A stretch of DNA of 64,000 bases from Bifidobacterium bohemicum DSM 22767 (lineage in GTDB: Bacteria; Actinomycetota; Actinomycetes; Actinomycetales; Bifidobacteriaceae). The position numbers were made by a program, and so were the translations under genes. The DNA lies in NCBI RefSeq assembly GCF_000741525.1, contig NZ_JGYP01000001.1, positions 1 to 64,000 of the forward strand. Reading direction: 5' to 3'. Numbering within the stretch: position 1 is the first letter of the stretch; every line of letters begins with the position of its first letter. This document shows positions 1 through 8,890 of this stretch, piece by piece. The notes under the pieces are model-generated. The model was not told where the DNA came from, did not search any database, and saw only the letters and a list, made by a program, of their open reading frames with translations.

Positions 1-52
1 GTTAATTCGGTGCGGACCGGCCTTTATTGAGGAGAAGGAAGCTTCAGAACGC

Positions 53-1579
53 TTACTTCACCGCGTTCAGCCACTGCTCCTTGGTGGCTTTTTCGGCCTC
101 GAGCTTGGACTTCTTGGCCGGGTCGGACTCGGCGGCGATTTTGGCGTCGAGCTCATCGAGCTGAGCTTTGAGTTGAGTCGCGAAGCTGGAAACACGGGCG
201 TCGGCTTCGGGGTCTCTTTTCTTCCATGCGGCGTCTTCAACGGCCTTGATCTGGCGGTCGACGGCATCGAGACGGCCCTCGATGCGGCGCATGTCCTCGC
301 GGGGAACGTAGCCGATCTGATCCCATTGCTCCTGAATGCTGGCCAAGGTCTGGCGAGCCTTTTTGGCGGCTGCCTCGTCGGCTACAGGTACCAAGGCCTC
401 CGCCTTCTTAAGCAGTTCCTCCTTCTTGGCAAGGTTCTCCTTTTCGCTGGAGCTCATCTGCTCACGGTCGGCTTGACGCGCCTGGAAGAAGACATCGCAA
501 GCCGCGCGGAAGCGAGCCCATAATTCGTCGTCCTCTTTCCGTCCGGCGCGACCGACGGACTTCCAACGGTCCATCAGCTCATTGAACTGGTGCGAGGTGG
601 CACCCCAGTCAGTGGAATCCTTAATGGACTCGGCTTCCTTGATGATCGCCTCTTTGGCGTTGATAACCTCGGTGCGAGCCGCATCACGCTGCTGCGCCCA
701 CTTGCGTCGGCGCTGGTTGAATTCGGTTCGTGCCGAGGAGAACCGCTTCCACAGGGCGTCTGCGTCGGCCTTGTCGATACGTACGGAGGTGCGCTGATGC
801 TCCTGCCATTCATCGAACAGGGAACGGAACTTGTCCGCGGTCGAACGCCAGTTGGTTGACTCGCCAAGCGAGGCGGTGAGCGCTTCGGCCTTCTCGACGA
901 TGGCTGTGCGTTCCTCGATGGCTTTTGCGACGGCTCTCTTACGAGCCTCGGCCAGTTCGATCTTCTTGGCCTCGCCAGCCTGCTTGAGCTCCTCGTACTG
1001 TGCCTTGAGCGCCGGGATATCGCCCACGACCGCGGGACTGTCCGTCTCCTGTCCGAGTGATTTGATCGATTCGTCGATTTCGCGAGCTTTGATGTTCGAG
1101 GCTTTCAGACGTGTAGCGAACAAGTCGAGTCTGGCCTTAAGGTCCAGGTAGCGCTTTGCGTAGAGTGTCAATGCCTCATCGTTGGTGACGCCGGGGAATT
1201 GGCCGATCTCACGTTCGCTTTCGCCTTCCTTGACGAACACGTTGCCCTTGTCGTCCACGCGACCGAACGCTTCGGCGGTTTTGACGTCCTCATCGGAGTA
1301 TATCGCCGGTGCCGGGGCGGCGACGGGATGTCGCGTCGGCTTCTTGGCAAAGGCCAGGGGTGAGGGAACATTTGTCTTCGAGTCTTCGGTTCGCGTCGCC
1401 GTCATCGATGTTTTTTGTGCGGTTTCCTGAGCTGGTGCCGCCTGTGCATCAGCGTGTTGTGTTGCATTCCTGATCTGATCCGACTCGGAGCTGGCGGTCT
1501 GTGGTTGCGTGGGTGCAACGGTCTCCTGATCGTCGGGTTCGGTGATGTGTTCGGATTGAGTGACTTGTTCGTCGGCCAT
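53..1579 (-). CDS. DUF349 domain-containing protein
   Basis: This 508-residue protein has a low-complexity Glu/Gln/Thr/Ala-rich N-terminus of about 95 residues. It is followed by several repeats of roughly 70 residues with Trp/Phe-rich cores (for example STNWRSTADKFRSLFDEWQ and STDWGATSHQFNELMDRWK), the pattern of DUF349, a helical domain of unknown function. The C-terminal third is strongly predicted coiled coil, rich in Lys, Glu and Ala. The start is placed at MADEQVTQ (1577-1579) because AAGGAG lies 6 bases upstream; an open frame extends 23 codons further to 1648 but has no ribosome site. It is divergent from hisS, with about 90 bp between them. No enzymatic residues are recognised, and its role is unknown. 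Confidence 0.85.
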   Translation of the reverse strand: MADEQVTQSEHITEPDDQETVAPTQPQTASSESDQIRNATQHADAQAAPAQETAQKTSMTATRTEDSKTNVPSPLAFAKKPTRHPVAAPAPAIYSDEDVKTAEAFGRVDDKGNVFVKEGESEREIGQFPGVTNDEALTLYAKRYLDLKARLDLFATRLKASNIKAREIDESIKSLGQETDSPAVVGDIPALKAQYEELKQAGEAKKIELAEARKRAVAKAIEERTAIVEKAEALTASLGESTNWRSTADKFRSLFDEWQEHQRTSVRIDKADADALWKRFSSARTEFNQRRRKWAQQRDAARTEVINAKEAIIKEAESIKDSTDWGATSHQFNELMDRWKSVGRAGRKEDDELWARFRAACDVFFQARQADREQMSSSEKENLAKKEELLKKAEALVPVADEAAAKKARQTLASIQEQWDQIGYVPREDMRRIEGRLDAVDRQIKAVEDAAWKKRDPEADARVSSFATQLKAQLDELDAKIAAESDPAKKSKLEAEKATKEQWLNAVK

Positions 1580-1671
1580 GGCCAGCTCCTTGGGTCTTGT
1601 GTGACAGCAGGTGTGTAGGAAAGCGGTTAATGACGTACCGTTTTCCACAACACTCCCTATTATAGGGAATT

Positions 1672-3075
1672 ATGGCTAAAGGCGCATCTATATCAGGATT
1701 TCCGGAGTGGCTACCAAGCGAAAGGGTAGTGGAACAGCGGGTTATTGACACCCTGCGTAAGGTTTTTGAGCTCAACGGTTTCATTGGCATTGAAACAAGG
1801 GCTGTCGAAGAAGGTTCGAGCCTTCTGAAAAAAGGTGAGACAAGCAAGGAGATTTATTTGCTGTCACGCCTTCAGGAGGTTGGTCATGAGTCCGACACGC
1901 CGATAGAACAGCGACTGGGGCTGCATTTCGATCTGACTGTTCCGCTGAGTCGTTATGTGGTCGAGAATTCAGGTCAGCTGGCCTTTCCCTTCAAGCGCTG
2001 GCAGATTCAGAAGGTCTGGCGGGGGGAGCGTCCTCAAGAAGGCCGTTTTCGTGAGTTTGTCCAGGCGGATATAGACGTGGTGGGCAATGGGGATCTGCCC
2101 GAGCACTACGAGGTCGAGCTGCCGTTGGTGATGGTCAGCGCGTTGGAGGAGCTGCGTGCGTTCGGTCTGCCCAAGGCTACGGTTCACGCCAACAACCGCA
2201 AGCTTTCAGAGGGATTCTACCGAGGTGTCGGTTTGGGAGACATCGAGGGGGTGTTGCGCGAGATTGACAAACTTGACAAGATCGGTGCCGATGAGGTTGC
2301 CAGACTCTTGGTCGAGAACTGCCATGCCGATCAGAGGCAGGCTCAGGCGTGTCTTGAGCTGGCGCAACTGACGGCGAGCAATGGTGCCGAACTTCAAGCG
2401 CGCTTTGATCAGTTGTGGAGCAAATACTGTACGGCGGCAGACCGAGAACAGTATCACTCTATGGCCCAAAAGGGCTTGGATACGCTGGCGATGATTATCG
2501 ACGAGGCGGCCGCCATTCGTCCTGGTTCGGTTATCGCGGATCTGAAGATCGCCAGGGGACTGGACTATTACACCGGCTCCGTGTATGAAACGTTCCTTGA
2601 CGGTGCGGCCTCGCTCGGTTCGATATGTTCGGGAGGACGGTACGACAACCTTGCCTCACAAGGTAACCGTAAATACCCGGGGGTCGGCCTGTCGATCGGT
2701 TTGTCGCGTCTGGTTTCCTATATGTTGCACTCCGCTGGTGCCGCCGCCTCCCGCGTCTCTCCGGCCTGTGTCATGGTTGCGGTATGGAATGAGGATGACC
2801 GCTTGGCATCCAACCGGATCGCGGCGCAACTACGCGAGCGTGGTGTGGCCGCCGATGTGGCGCCTTATGCTGCAAAACTAGGAAAGCAGATCAAATACGC
2901 CGACAGACTCGGCATCCCCTACGTTTGGTTCCCGGCGGACGCTGCCGGCGAAGATGGGGGTTCGGGCACCGATCAGGTCAAGAACATAGTCACCGGGCAG
3001 CAGTGCGCAGCTGATGTCACGTCATGGCTGCCGGATAGTGTGTATGCCCGGCAGACCGTCAGTTTGAAACATTGA
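1672..3075 (+). CDS. hisS: Histidyl-tRNA synthetase
   Basis: Class II aminoacyl-tRNA synthetase that charges tRNA-His in the cytoplasm. Visible landmarks are the motif 2 region around [13 protein letters not shown], the HisA-type signatures [13 protein letters not shown] and [11 protein letters not shown], the motif 3 stretch [11 protein letters not shown], and a C-terminal anticodon-binding domain from about residue 370. The length of 467 residues is normal for the actinobacterial enzyme. The ATG at 1672 has only a weak ribosome site (AGGGA four bases away). A TATTAT box at 1658-1663 would put the transcript start at or next to the ATG, so a leaderless or nearly leaderless mRNA is possible. 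aspS follows 67 bp downstream in the same direction, the usual pairing. Confidence 0.97.
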   Translation: MAKGASISGFPEWLPSERVVEQRVIDTLRKVFELNGFIGIETRAVEEGSSLLKKGETSKEIYLLSRLQEVGHESDTPIEQRLGLHFDLTVPLSRYVVENSGQLAFPFKRWQIQKVWRGERPQEGRFREFVQADIDVVGNGDLPEHYEVELPLVMVSALEELRAFGLPKATVHANNRKLSEGFYRGVGLGDIEGVLREIDKLDKIGADEVARLLVENCHADQRQAQACLELAQLTASNGAELQARFDQLWSKYCTAADREQYHSMAQKGLDTLAMIIDEAAAIRPGSVIADLKIARGLDYYTGSVYETFLDGAASLGSICSGGRYDNLASQGNRKYPGVGLSIGLSRLVSYMLHSAGAAASRVSPACVMVAVWNEDDRLASNRIAAQLRERGVAADVAPYAAKLGKQIKYADRLGIPYVWFPADAAGEDGGSGTDQVKNIVTGQQCAADVTSWLPDSVYARQTVSLKH

Positions 3076-3142
3076 TATAGGTCTTGACGACTCGATATTG
3101 CGCAAACGCGAGCATCAACGAGTATTAAGGAATAGAGGAAGT

Positions 3143-4936
3143 ATGAGCCAGACGGCTTACAGAACACACCATGCCACCGAGGTCACCGAAAAGCTGGTCG
3201 GTCAGAGGGTCACCCTTGCGGGTTGGGTTGACCGCCGACGCGACCACGGCGGTGTCGCTTTCATTGATTTGCGTGATGCGACCGGTCTTGTGCAAATCGT
3301 CATCTATGACGAGGAAGTGGCACGTCCGCTTCGAAGCGAGTTCGTCGTGCAGGTGGTCGGTGAGGTGCGTGAACGCCCCGAAGGCAACGAAAACGAGCAT
3401 CTTGTCACTGGTAAGGTCGAAGTTGTGGTCGAAAGCCTGACGGTATTGGCCAAGTCCGACGCGCTGCCGTTCCAAGTGTCAACCGCCCTTGAGAATGAGG
3501 CGGAGAACAAGCTGCCGGGCGAGGACGTACGGTTGAAGTACCGTTATCTCGATCTGCGCCGCCCCGCCATGCAGCGCAATCTCAAGCTCCGCAGCGACAT
3601 GACGCGTGCCGCTCGCCACGCCTTGGAGGAAATGGACTTTACCGAGGTCGAGACTCCGACCTTCATCAAGTCCACACCGGAAGGCGCGCGTGATTTCGTG
3701 GTGCCGGCGCGTCTGGTGCCCGGTTCCTGGTACGCGTTGCCGCAGTCGCCGCAGCTGTTGAAGCAGCTGCTTATGGTCGGTGGCGTTGAGCGATACTATC
3801 AGTTGGCTCGTTGCTATCGAGACGAGGACTTCCGCGCCGATCGTCAGCCCGAGTTCACCCAGCTCGACATCGAGATGAGCTATGTCGGTCAGGAAGACGT
3901 GATGGCCATGGCCGAAAAGGTCATCGCCGCCATTTGGAAGACCCAGGGTTACGACATCAAGCTACCGATTGATCGCATCACTTGGCAGGACGCCATGGAT
4001 AAGTATGGCTCCGATAAGCCTGATCTGCGTTTCGGCAATCCGATCGTAGAACTGACCGATTACTTCAAGAACACTCCGTTCCGCGTGTTCCAGGCGCCGT
4101 ACGTCGGTGCCGTGGTCTTCCCCGATGGGGCGGACACCCCTCGCCGTCAGTTCGACGGTTGGCAGGAATGGGCGCGCCAGCGGGGAGCCAAGGGCTTGGC
4201 GTATGTGCAATTCTCCGGCGATGGTGAGCTCAAGGGACCCGTTGCCAAGAACCTTTCGGACGAAGAGCGTGCCGGACTCAAACAGGCCGTCGGTGCGAAA
4301 GACGGCGACGCGGTGTTCTTCGCCGCGGGAGCCCGTGAGCCCTCCCAGTTGCTGCTGGGTGCCGCACGTGTCGAGATCGCGCGCCGTGCGGGACTTCTCG
4401 ACCCTAAGAAGTTCGCCTTTACCTGGGTGGTCGATTTCCCGTTGTTCAAGCGCACCGACGATCCGGACGACGACGATGTGGCCGTGGGTCACTCCAAGTG
4501 GACCAGCATGCACCATCCGTTCACGATGCCGAGCGCCGATTGGATCGACAAGTTCGACAAGGATCCGGAGCACGCGATGAGCGACTCATATGACATCGTG
4601 TGCAACGGTGAGGAGATGGGCGGCGGTTCGGTTCGTATCCATCGCAACGACATTCAGGAGCGGGTGCTTGACGTGCTCGGCATCGGCCCCGATGAGGCCA
4701 ATGAGAAGTTCGGCTTCCTGCTTGAGGCATTCAAGTATGGTGCGCCGCCTCACGCGGGCATCGCGCTTGGTTGGGATCGTACTGTTTCGATTCTGGCCGG
4801 CGAGGATTCCATCCGCGACGTCATCGCCTTCCCGAAGGCCGGTGGCGGTCGTGACCCGCTTACCGGAGCCCCGGCCCCGATTTCCGACGAACAGCGGGCG
4901 GAGACCGGTGTGGACTACGACCCTGATGAGGAATGA
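3143..4936 (+). CDS. aspS: Aspartyl-tRNA synthetase
   Basis: Class II synthetase of 597 residues. An N-terminal OB-fold anticodon-binding domain ([21 protein letters not shown]) is followed by the catalytic domain. Motif 2 is visible as [20 protein letters not shown], the bacterial GAD insertion lies in the middle (about residues 300-420), and motif 3 is [15 protein letters not shown] near the C-terminus. The start is set at MSQTAYRT, where AGAGGAAG lies 2-4 bases upstream; an extra 15 codons upstream lack a ribosome site. I cannot tell from the sequence alone whether it is discriminating (Asp only) or non-discriminating (Asp and Asn). A terminator hairpin follows. Confidence 0.97.
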   Translation: MSQTAYRTHHATEVTEKLVGQRVTLAGWVDRRRDHGGVAFIDLRDATGLVQIVIYDEEVARPLRSEFVVQVVGEVRERPEGNENEHLVTGKVEVVVESLTVLAKSDALPFQVSTALENEAENKLPGEDVRLKYRYLDLRRPAMQRNLKLRSDMTRAARHALEEMDFTEVETPTFIKSTPEGARDFVVPARLVPGSWYALPQSPQLLKQLLMVGGVERYYQLARCYRDEDFRADRQPEFTQLDIEMSYVGQEDVMAMAEKVIAAIWKTQGYDIKLPIDRITWQDAMDKYGSDKPDLRFGNPIVELTDYFKNTPFRVFQAPYVGAVVFPDGADTPRRQFDGWQEWARQRGAKGLAYVQFSGDGELKGPVAKNLSDEERAGLKQAVGAKDGDAVFFAAGAREPSQLLLGAARVEIARRAGLLDPKKFAFTWVVDFPLFKRTDDPDDDDVAVGHSKWTSMHHPFTMPSADWIDKFDKDPEHAMSDSYDIVCNGEEMGGGSVRIHRNDIQERVLDVLGIGPDEANEKFGFLLEAFKYGAPPHAGIALGWDRTVSILAGEDSIRDVIAFPKAGGGRDPLTGAPAPISDEQRAETGVDYDPDEE

Positions 4937-5006
4937 TGTACCTTAAACGCATCTTTCTTCGCTCACCTGTTTTCAAGTGATTTCGAGATGGATGCGTGAG
5001 GGTTGG

Positions 5007-5046
5007 AAGGCGGCATGGTGCTCTTCATAGGCACCGGCCGCCTTTT
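5007..5046 (+). terminator. Rho-independent terminator after aspS
   Basis: The arm AAGGCGGC (5007-5014) pairs with GCCGCCTT (5037-5044). An inner GTGC/GCAC pairing adds stability, and T-rich sequence follows. It separates aspS from the amino-acid transporter operon. Confidence 0.75.
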
Positions 5047-5190
5047 GCGTGTTTTTGCGACCCGTTGTGAGCAAAACCAGGTTGGTGCGTTACGATGCGA
5101 TTACCGATATATTAACTGCGGCGATGATTAGCATGGCGAAAACCCATATAAGGGCCGGAACTTGATAATGATGCCAATTTCGCGAGAAGC

Positions 5191-5217
5191 TTGACCGTAA
5201 CATAAGGTCGGTATACT
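5191..5217 (+). promoter_or_regulatory. Possible promoter of the gluABCD-like operon
   Basis: TTGACC and TATACT boxes are separated by 15 bp, about 135 bp upstream of gluA. The boxes match the housekeeping consensus well but the spacer is shorter than the usual 17 bp, so this is tentative. Confidence 0.35.
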
Positions 5218-5351
5218 TTTCCCCAGGCCAGAAAAGTGGCGATGCTTGCTTTACTGCGGTCTCGTGAGGACGTTGAATGGGAATCCGCGAAGGCAGGCGC
5301 GTTCACGGGCGATATTTCCCATATATAAGCGGTGAAAAGGAGTATACGGTC

Positions 5352-6161
5352 ATGTCACTACTCGAACACATGGATACAGGCCAAGCAAGCGCCGGAAAGA
5401 CATCGGCGGTCCCAACGGAAAACGACCGGCCGCTCGTCGAACTGTCCCACGTCGAAAAGCACTTCGGCAAGTTGCATGTTCTGAAGGACATCAATCTGAA
5501 GGTCAACAAGGGTGAGGTGCTGGTCGTGGTCGGGCCTTCCGGATCCGGCAAGTCGACGATGTGTCGGACCATCAACCGTCTGGAGACCATAGACTCGGGC
5601 ACCATTCGTATCGACGGCCAGCCACTGCCGCAAGAGGGCAAGGAACTTGCCAACTTGCGGGCCGAGGTCGGCATGGTCTTCCAGCAGTTCAACCTGTTCG
5701 CAAACAAGACGATCCTTGAAAACGTGACGCTCGCTCCGGTCAAGGTGCGGCATATGTCCAAGAAGGATGCCGACGACTTGGGTATGGATCTTCTGGCCCG
5801 TGTCGGCGTGGAATCCCAGGCGGCCAAGATGCCGTCGCAGCTTTCCGGAGGCCAGCAGCAGCGCGTGGCCATCGCGAGGGCTTTGGCGATGCAGCCGAAG
5901 ATCATGCTGTTCGATGAGCCCACCAGCGCGCTCGACCCCGAAATGGTCAACGAGGTGCTTGATGTGATGATGAAGCTTGCTTCCGAAGGCATGACCATGA
6001 TTTGCGTGACCCACGAGATGGGCTTCGCCCGCAAGGCGGCCGATCATGTGGTGTTCATGGCCGATGGTCGCATTCTCGAAAAGGGCACGCCCGAGCAGTT
6101 CTTCGATCATCCGCAGACCGATCGCGCCAAGGACTTTCTTTCGAAGATTCTCACCCACTGA
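5352..6161 (+). CDS. gluA: Polar amino-acid (glutamate-type) ABC transporter ATP-binding protein
   Basis: ATPase subunit of a polar amino-acid uptake ABC transporter, 269 residues, working at the inner face of the membrane. All nucleotide-binding motifs are intact: Walker [11 protein letters not shown]-loop VFQQFNLF, signature [15 protein letters not shown], Walker B IMLFDEP and the H-loop CVTHEMGFA. The first 28 residues form an extension before the core. The start MSLLEH is chosen for the AAAAGGAG upstream, rather than an in-frame ATG 75 bases earlier. It is the first gene of a four-gene operon arranged like gluABCD of Corynebacterium. The substrate is inferred from family and order, not proven; glutamate, glutamine or aspartate are the likeliest. 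Confidence 0.92.
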   Translation: MSLLEHMDTGQASAGKTSAVPTENDRPLVELSHVEKHFGKLHVLKDINLKVNKGEVLVVVGPSGSGKSTMCRTINRLETIDSGTIRIDGQPLPQEGKELANLRAEVGMVFQQFNLFANKTILENVTLAPVKVRHMSKKDADDLGMDLLARVGVESQAAKMPSQLSGGQQQRVAIARALAMQPKIMLFDEPTSALDPEMVNEVLDVMMKLASEGMTMICVTHEMGFARKAADHVVFMADGRILEKGTPEQFFDHPQTDRAKDFLSKILTH

Positions 6162-6191
6162 TGTTGGGTTTGATGGCAAAGGACTTGATAT

Positions 6192-7043
6192 ATGACTAGA
6201 TTCAATCAATGCATGAAAGCACTCAAACGCCTTGCGGCCGCCGTTTGCGCGGCGGCGTGTGTCGTCACACTTGCGGCCTGCGGCACGGATGACGAAGCCG
6301 GCAAAGTGCGTATTGGCATCAAATTCGATCAGCCGGGCCTGGGGTTCAAGAAGGCCGGCACCTACGTCGGTTTCGACGTCGATGTGGCACGGTATGTGGC
6401 TCGAAAGCTGGGTTACTCGGACGATCAGATCGTGTTCAAGGAGGCTCCTAGCAAGCAACGAGAGGCCATGTTGCAAAATGGCGATGTTGATATGATTTTC
6501 GCTTCGTATTCGATTACCGAAGAACGTCAGAAAGCCGTTTCGTTCGCCGGCCCGTATTTTGTCGCGGGTCAGGATCTTATGGTACGCAAAGATGACCACG
6601 ACATCAACAGCGTCAACGATCTGAATGGCAAACGGCTGTGCTCGGTGACCGGCTCAACCTCCGCGCAAGTGGTCAAAGAACGTTTTGCCTCCGAAGTGCA
6701 GCTCATGGAACAGCCCGGTTACGCCGAATGCGCGACGGCACTGTTTTCAGGAATCGTTGATGCGGTGACCACTGATGACATCATTCTCGCGGGTCTTGCG
6801 GCCAATGCGCGAGGCAGACTCAGACTCATCGGCAAACCGTTCACTCAGGAATACTATGGCGTCGGCATCAAAAAGGGCAATACGGCCCTGGCCCGGCGAG
6901 TTGACGCAGCTATCATAGATATGGAGAAGGATGGCTCTTGGCAGCGTGCCATCAATGACAATACCCGTGGAGTCACTTATAAACCCAATATGAAATACAA
7001 CCCGCCCAAGGCCGATTTGGGCAAGACGGGAGAGAAGGCATGA
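6192..7043 (+). CDS. gluB: Amino-acid ABC transporter substrate-binding lipoprotein
   Basis: Solute-binding protein of 283 residues. It has a lipoprotein signal peptide: positive residues, a hydrophobic Ala/Val stretch, and the lipobox LAAC with Cys29 as the lipid-attachment residue. The mature part is a family 3 periplasmic binding protein fold, seen as GFDVDVARYVARKLGY, then DMIFASYSITEERQKAVSFAGPY, and the hinge region around VNDLNGKRLCSVTGSTSAQ. AAAGGA lies 8 bases before the ATG at 6192. The gene overlaps the next by four bases (ATGA), so translation is probably coupled. It captures the amino acid outside the cell and delivers it to the GluC/GluD channel. Confidence 0.92.
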   Translation: MTRFNQCMKALKRLAAAVCAAACVVTLAACGTDDEAGKVRIGIKFDQPGLGFKKAGTYVGFDVDVARYVARKLGYSDDQIVFKEAPSKQREAMLQNGDVDMIFASYSITEERQKAVSFAGPYFVAGQDLMVRKDDHDINSVNDLNGKRLCSVTGSTSAQVVKERFASEVQLMEQPGYAECATALFSGIVDAVTTDDIILAGLAANARGRLRLIGKPFTQEYYGVGIKKGNTALARRVDAAIIDMEKDGSWQRAINDNTRGVTYKPNMKYNPPKADLGKTGEKA

Positions 7044-7717
7044 GCGAATTTCTGCAACTGTTTACGCAGTATAACATTATCGGAGCGTTTTGGGTGAACA
7101 TCCAACTGACCTTGTGGTCGGCGCTTTTCTCCCTCATTCTCGGTGTTCTCCTGCTGATGATGCGCATTTCGCCGATTTCCTCGCTGCGAGGTTTGGCAGG
7201 TGCATATGTCGAATTCTTCAAGAACATGCCGTTGACGATCATTATGGTGTTCATGGTGCTTGGTGCATATGCTCAGCTCAAACTCACATTCTCCGACAAG
7301 TTCGTCGTCAATTTCTTTTGGCTGGCCGTCACCGGCCTGTCGCTTTACACCGCGGCGTTCGTCTGTGAATCGTTGCGATCTGGCATGAACACGGTGCCGT
7401 TGGGGCAGGCCGAGGCCGCCCGTGCGCTTGGACTGGGGTTCTTCCAGTCGGCAACGGAGGTCATCCTTCCGCAGGCGTTCCGTGGTTCGGTGGCACCTTT
7501 GGGCAACACGCTTATCGCGTTGCTCAAGAATTCGACCGTCGCGGCCGCCGCTTCAGTCGCCACGGAGACATCAAGCCTGATGAGCACGATGATCGAATTC
7601 CATGCGAATTCGATTGTGGGCATCTTCCTGATCTTCGCTTTGGGCTATATCATTCTCATCATTCCGATTGGACTGCTGACTACGGCTTTGTCCAACAAAC
7701 TTGCGGTGCGGAGGTGA
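7040..7717 (+). CDS. gluC: Amino-acid ABC transporter permease 1
   Basis: Membrane permease of 225 residues with about five hydrophobic helices and the family EAA loop (EAARALGLGFFQSATEVILPQAF), which docks on the ATPase. It follows the His/Glu/Gln/Arg/opine permease pattern. The ATG overlaps the gluB stop codon. It forms the transmembrane channel as a heterodimer with the next gene product. Confidence 0.93.
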   Translation: MSEFLQLFTQYNIIGAFWVNIQLTLWSALFSLILGVLLLMMRISPISSLRGLAGAYVEFFKNMPLTIIMVFMVLGAYAQLKLTFSDKFVVNFFWLAVTGLSLYTAAFVCESLRSGMNTVPLGQAEAARALGLGFFQSATEVILPQAFRGSVAPLGNTLIALLKNSTVAAAASVATETSSLMSTMIEFHANSIVGIFLIFALGYIILIIPIGLLTTALSNKLAVRR

Positions 7718-7720
7718 CGC

Positions 7721-8866
7721 ATGGACAACAATCAAACTGAAACCTCTGTACTCTTCGATGAGCCCGGTCCAAGAGGCAAACGCAACATCAGAATCGCCAA
7801 TTGGATCGGTGGAATCGTCGTCGTCGCCCTCGCGGTGCTTATATTGATGCGTCTGCACAATCCGCCGGATGGGGAGAACCAATTGGACTGGCAGTTGTGG
7901 CTGCCCGCCTTGGACTTTGAAGCCTGGACCGATTTCTATCTGCCTGGTCTGTGGATGACGATCAAAGCCGCCGCCGTGGCTGTCGTCGGATCGATGATCT
8001 TCGGTCTGCTCTTCGGCATCGGACGTCTGCTGCCCAGTAATATTCTCAAGGGCGTGTCCAGCGTCATTGTCGAGTTCTGCCGAGCGGTCCCCGTGCTGAT
8101 GTTCATGATCTTCTTCTGGCGTTTCTTCGCCTTCGCGGGGGTCAAAGGCGCCTCGTACTGGGCGGTGGTTCTGGCGTTGATCCTGTATAACGGTTCCGTT
8201 GTAGCCGAACTTGTGCGTTCAGGCGTGGGCAATCTGCCCGGCGGGCAGCGTGAGGCTTCGCTTGCGTTGGGATTGACCCGTACGCAGTCCTTGATGAAGA
8301 TTGAGGTTCCCCAGGCGCTTTACGCGATGCTGCCCGCTGCCGTTACCCAATTGGTGGTGGTGCTGAAGGACACGGCTTTGGGGTCGATCATCATGTATAC
8401 CGACCTGCTGCAGGAGTCCCGCCGGCTTGGTTCGATGTACTTCAATATTCTGCAGACGCTTGTGGTTGCAGGAGTGATCTACTTCATTGTCTGCTGGATG
8501 CTTTCCGAGCTTGCCGAGTGGCTCCCGAGCCGCATGCAGACTCGTACTGCCGCGCCGGCCGAGGCCGAACCCATGGCTCCCATCGCCATTATGGATGCGT
8601 CCAATGTCAATCAGATCGCGGTGGCCAAGGAACTGGGGGAGGACCACTATGGTGGTGCACCGCGCCGTTACCATGTGCGCCATCGTGGTTCCAATGCGAC
8701 GGCACGAGGTTGGCGTAAGGACAGGTACATGCAGGGTTACGATCCGAATCATCCTGATATCCTTCCCGATCAGCACCATATCGAACTACCGGAGTTTCCG
8801 GAATTGCCTCATCCGAAGTCCTCGAAGACGAAGAAGGACGACAAAGGAGACAAGGATAAACAGTAA
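7721..8866 (+). CDS. gluD: Amino-acid ABC transporter permease 2 with long hydrophilic C-terminal tail
   Basis: Second permease, 381 residues. Residues about 25-275 hold the membrane helices and the EAA loop (REASLALGLTRTQSLMKIEVPQAL). The start lies 3 bases past the gluC stop, with GGAGG upstream. After the last helix there is an unusual tail of about 100 residues rich in His, Arg and Pro and ending in a Lys/Asp-rich stretch (SKTKKDDKGDKDKQ). Core members of this permease family are about 270 residues, so the tail is an addition. It should lie in the cytoplasm if the helix count is as predicted. Its function is unknown. Confidence 0.9.
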   Translation: MDNNQTETSVLFDEPGPRGKRNIRIANWIGGIVVVALAVLILMRLHNPPDGENQLDWQLWLPALDFEAWTDFYLPGLWMTIKAAAVAVVGSMIFGLLFGIGRLLPSNILKGVSSVIVEFCRAVPVLMFMIFFWRFFAFAGVKGASYWAVVLALILYNGSVVAELVRSGVGNLPGGQREASLALGLTRTQSLMKIEVPQALYAMLPAAVTQLVVVLKDTALGSIIMYTDLLQESRRLGSMYFNILQTLVVAGVIYFIVCWMLSELAEWLPSRMQTRTAAPAEAEPMAPIAIMDASNVNQIAVAKELGEDHYGGAPRRYHVRHRGSNATARGWRKDRYMQGYDPNHPDILPDQHHIELPEFPELPHPKSSKTKKDDKGDKDKQ

Positions 8867-8890
8867 CCACCCGCCGGTAGGCTAGAGGCC

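Larger units (their letters stand above)
4937..5351. other. Intergenic region upstream of the gluABCD-like operon
   Basis: This 415-bp stretch has no gene. It holds the aspS terminator and then an AT-richer leader to the transporter operon. A promoter-like pair TTGACC (5191-5196) and TATACT (5212-5217) is present, but the spacing of 15 bases is short. AAAAGGAG lies just before the ATG at 5352. Open frames here have no coding character. Confidence 0.5.
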
